Positions 40,897 through 41,064 of a stretch of 41,064 nt of DNA are shown here, one piece after another; position 1 is the stretch's first letter, and each line of letters begins with the position of its first letter. This DNA is from DATILI01 sp035476635 (GTDB lineage Bacteria; Pseudomonadota; Gammaproteobacteria; Burkholderiales; Burkholderiaceae_C): the NCBI GenBank assembly GCA_035476635.1, contig DATILI010000026.1:1-41064 (forward strand). The letters run 5' to 3'. Both the position numbers and the translations under genes were made by a program. The notes below the pieces were generated by a model that saw only the letters and a list, made by a program, of their open reading frames with translations, did no database searches and was not told the origin of the DNA.

Positions 40897-41064
40897 ATGA
40901 ACGCTTCTAAACTCTTCGCCGTTACCGCTCTTGCCGCCCTGACCTCTTTCGGTGCTTACGCCGGTGAAGCCGACTACGCCGAGCACAATGCCCAGCAATT
41001 CACCTCCGTGCGCAGCGTGCAGGAAGTTCGCGCTGAAGCCGTGCAAGCGGCCAAGAACCGCAAC
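40897..41064 (+). CDS. DUF4148 secreted protein, N-terminal part (runs off the window)
   Basis: The frame starts at ATG 40897 after AAAGGAA and is still open at the last base; 56 codons are visible. The protein has a signal peptide (KLFAVTALAALTSFGAYAG, cleavage near 22) and a mature start with FTSVRSVQEVRAEAVQAAKN, the DUF4148 motif of small periplasmic proteins abundant in Burkholderiales. Function is not known. Confidence 0.85.
   Translation, partial: MNASKLFAVTALAALTSFGAYAGEADYAEHNAQQFTSVRSVQEVRAEAVQAAKNRN

Overview
The window is from a high-GC betaproteobacterium of the order Burkholderiales, most likely the family Comamonadaceae. The main evidence is gene content and order: a coxB-coxA-ctaG-DUF2970-coxC / SURF1-ctaA-ctaB-SCO block close to rpoH, ftsY back-to-back with two M16 peptidases next to rsmD-coaD, a DUF4148 protein, a Bug/TctC binding protein, and an exosortase (XrtA/PEP-CTERM) exopolysaccharide locus. 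No stretch over 300 bp lacks a gene, and I saw no tRNA, rRNA, CRISPR array or insertion sequence.

1-13.5 kb is the end of an XrtA/PEP-CTERM exopolysaccharide region. A minus-strand operon reads export lipoprotein, chain-length determinant, tyrosine autokinase and a truncated outer-membrane protein. A VAO-type flavoprotein follows on the plus strand, then two paralogous THxN-type PEP-CTERM proteins. Each of these two has an excellent sigma-54 (-24/-12) promoter and an upstream AAAAGTGTCG element at the same 64-nt distance. Next come an unusual single-chain fusion of a MurF-like ligase, a four-cysteine linker and a peptidyl-tRNA hydrolase domain; two translationally coupled sugar-transfer-type ATP-grasp ligases; a low-molecular-weight tyrosine phosphatase; and a nucleotide-sugar epimerase. 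I infer that these ligases decorate or build a peptide- or amino-acid-containing surface product.

13.6-16.1 kb is a c-di-GMP-linked operon: a PilZ protein, a FeeM-like N-acyl amino acid synthase fused to a second PilZ domain, and an alpha/beta hydrolase. 16.1-24.7 kb is mostly housekeeping: coaD, rsmD (TTG start), two M16 peptidases (one with the zinc site, one without), ftsY, an EF-hand-like protein behind a probable FliA (sigma-28) promoter, selD and a VanZ-family membrane protein.

24.7-37.4 kb holds rpoH behind a perfect CIRCE operator, a Bug-type binding protein, an AlkD-like protein, and then the aa3-type cytochrome c oxidase structural and assembly genes on the minus strand (SCO, heme O and heme A synthases, a thioredoxin-like membrane protein, SURF1, CoxC, DUF2970, CtaG, a 37-residue protein, CoxA, CoxB). 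37.6-41.1 kb has a methyltransferase-like protein with a degenerate SAM site, a ComF protein, trmL, a LysR regulator and the start of a DUF4148 protein.
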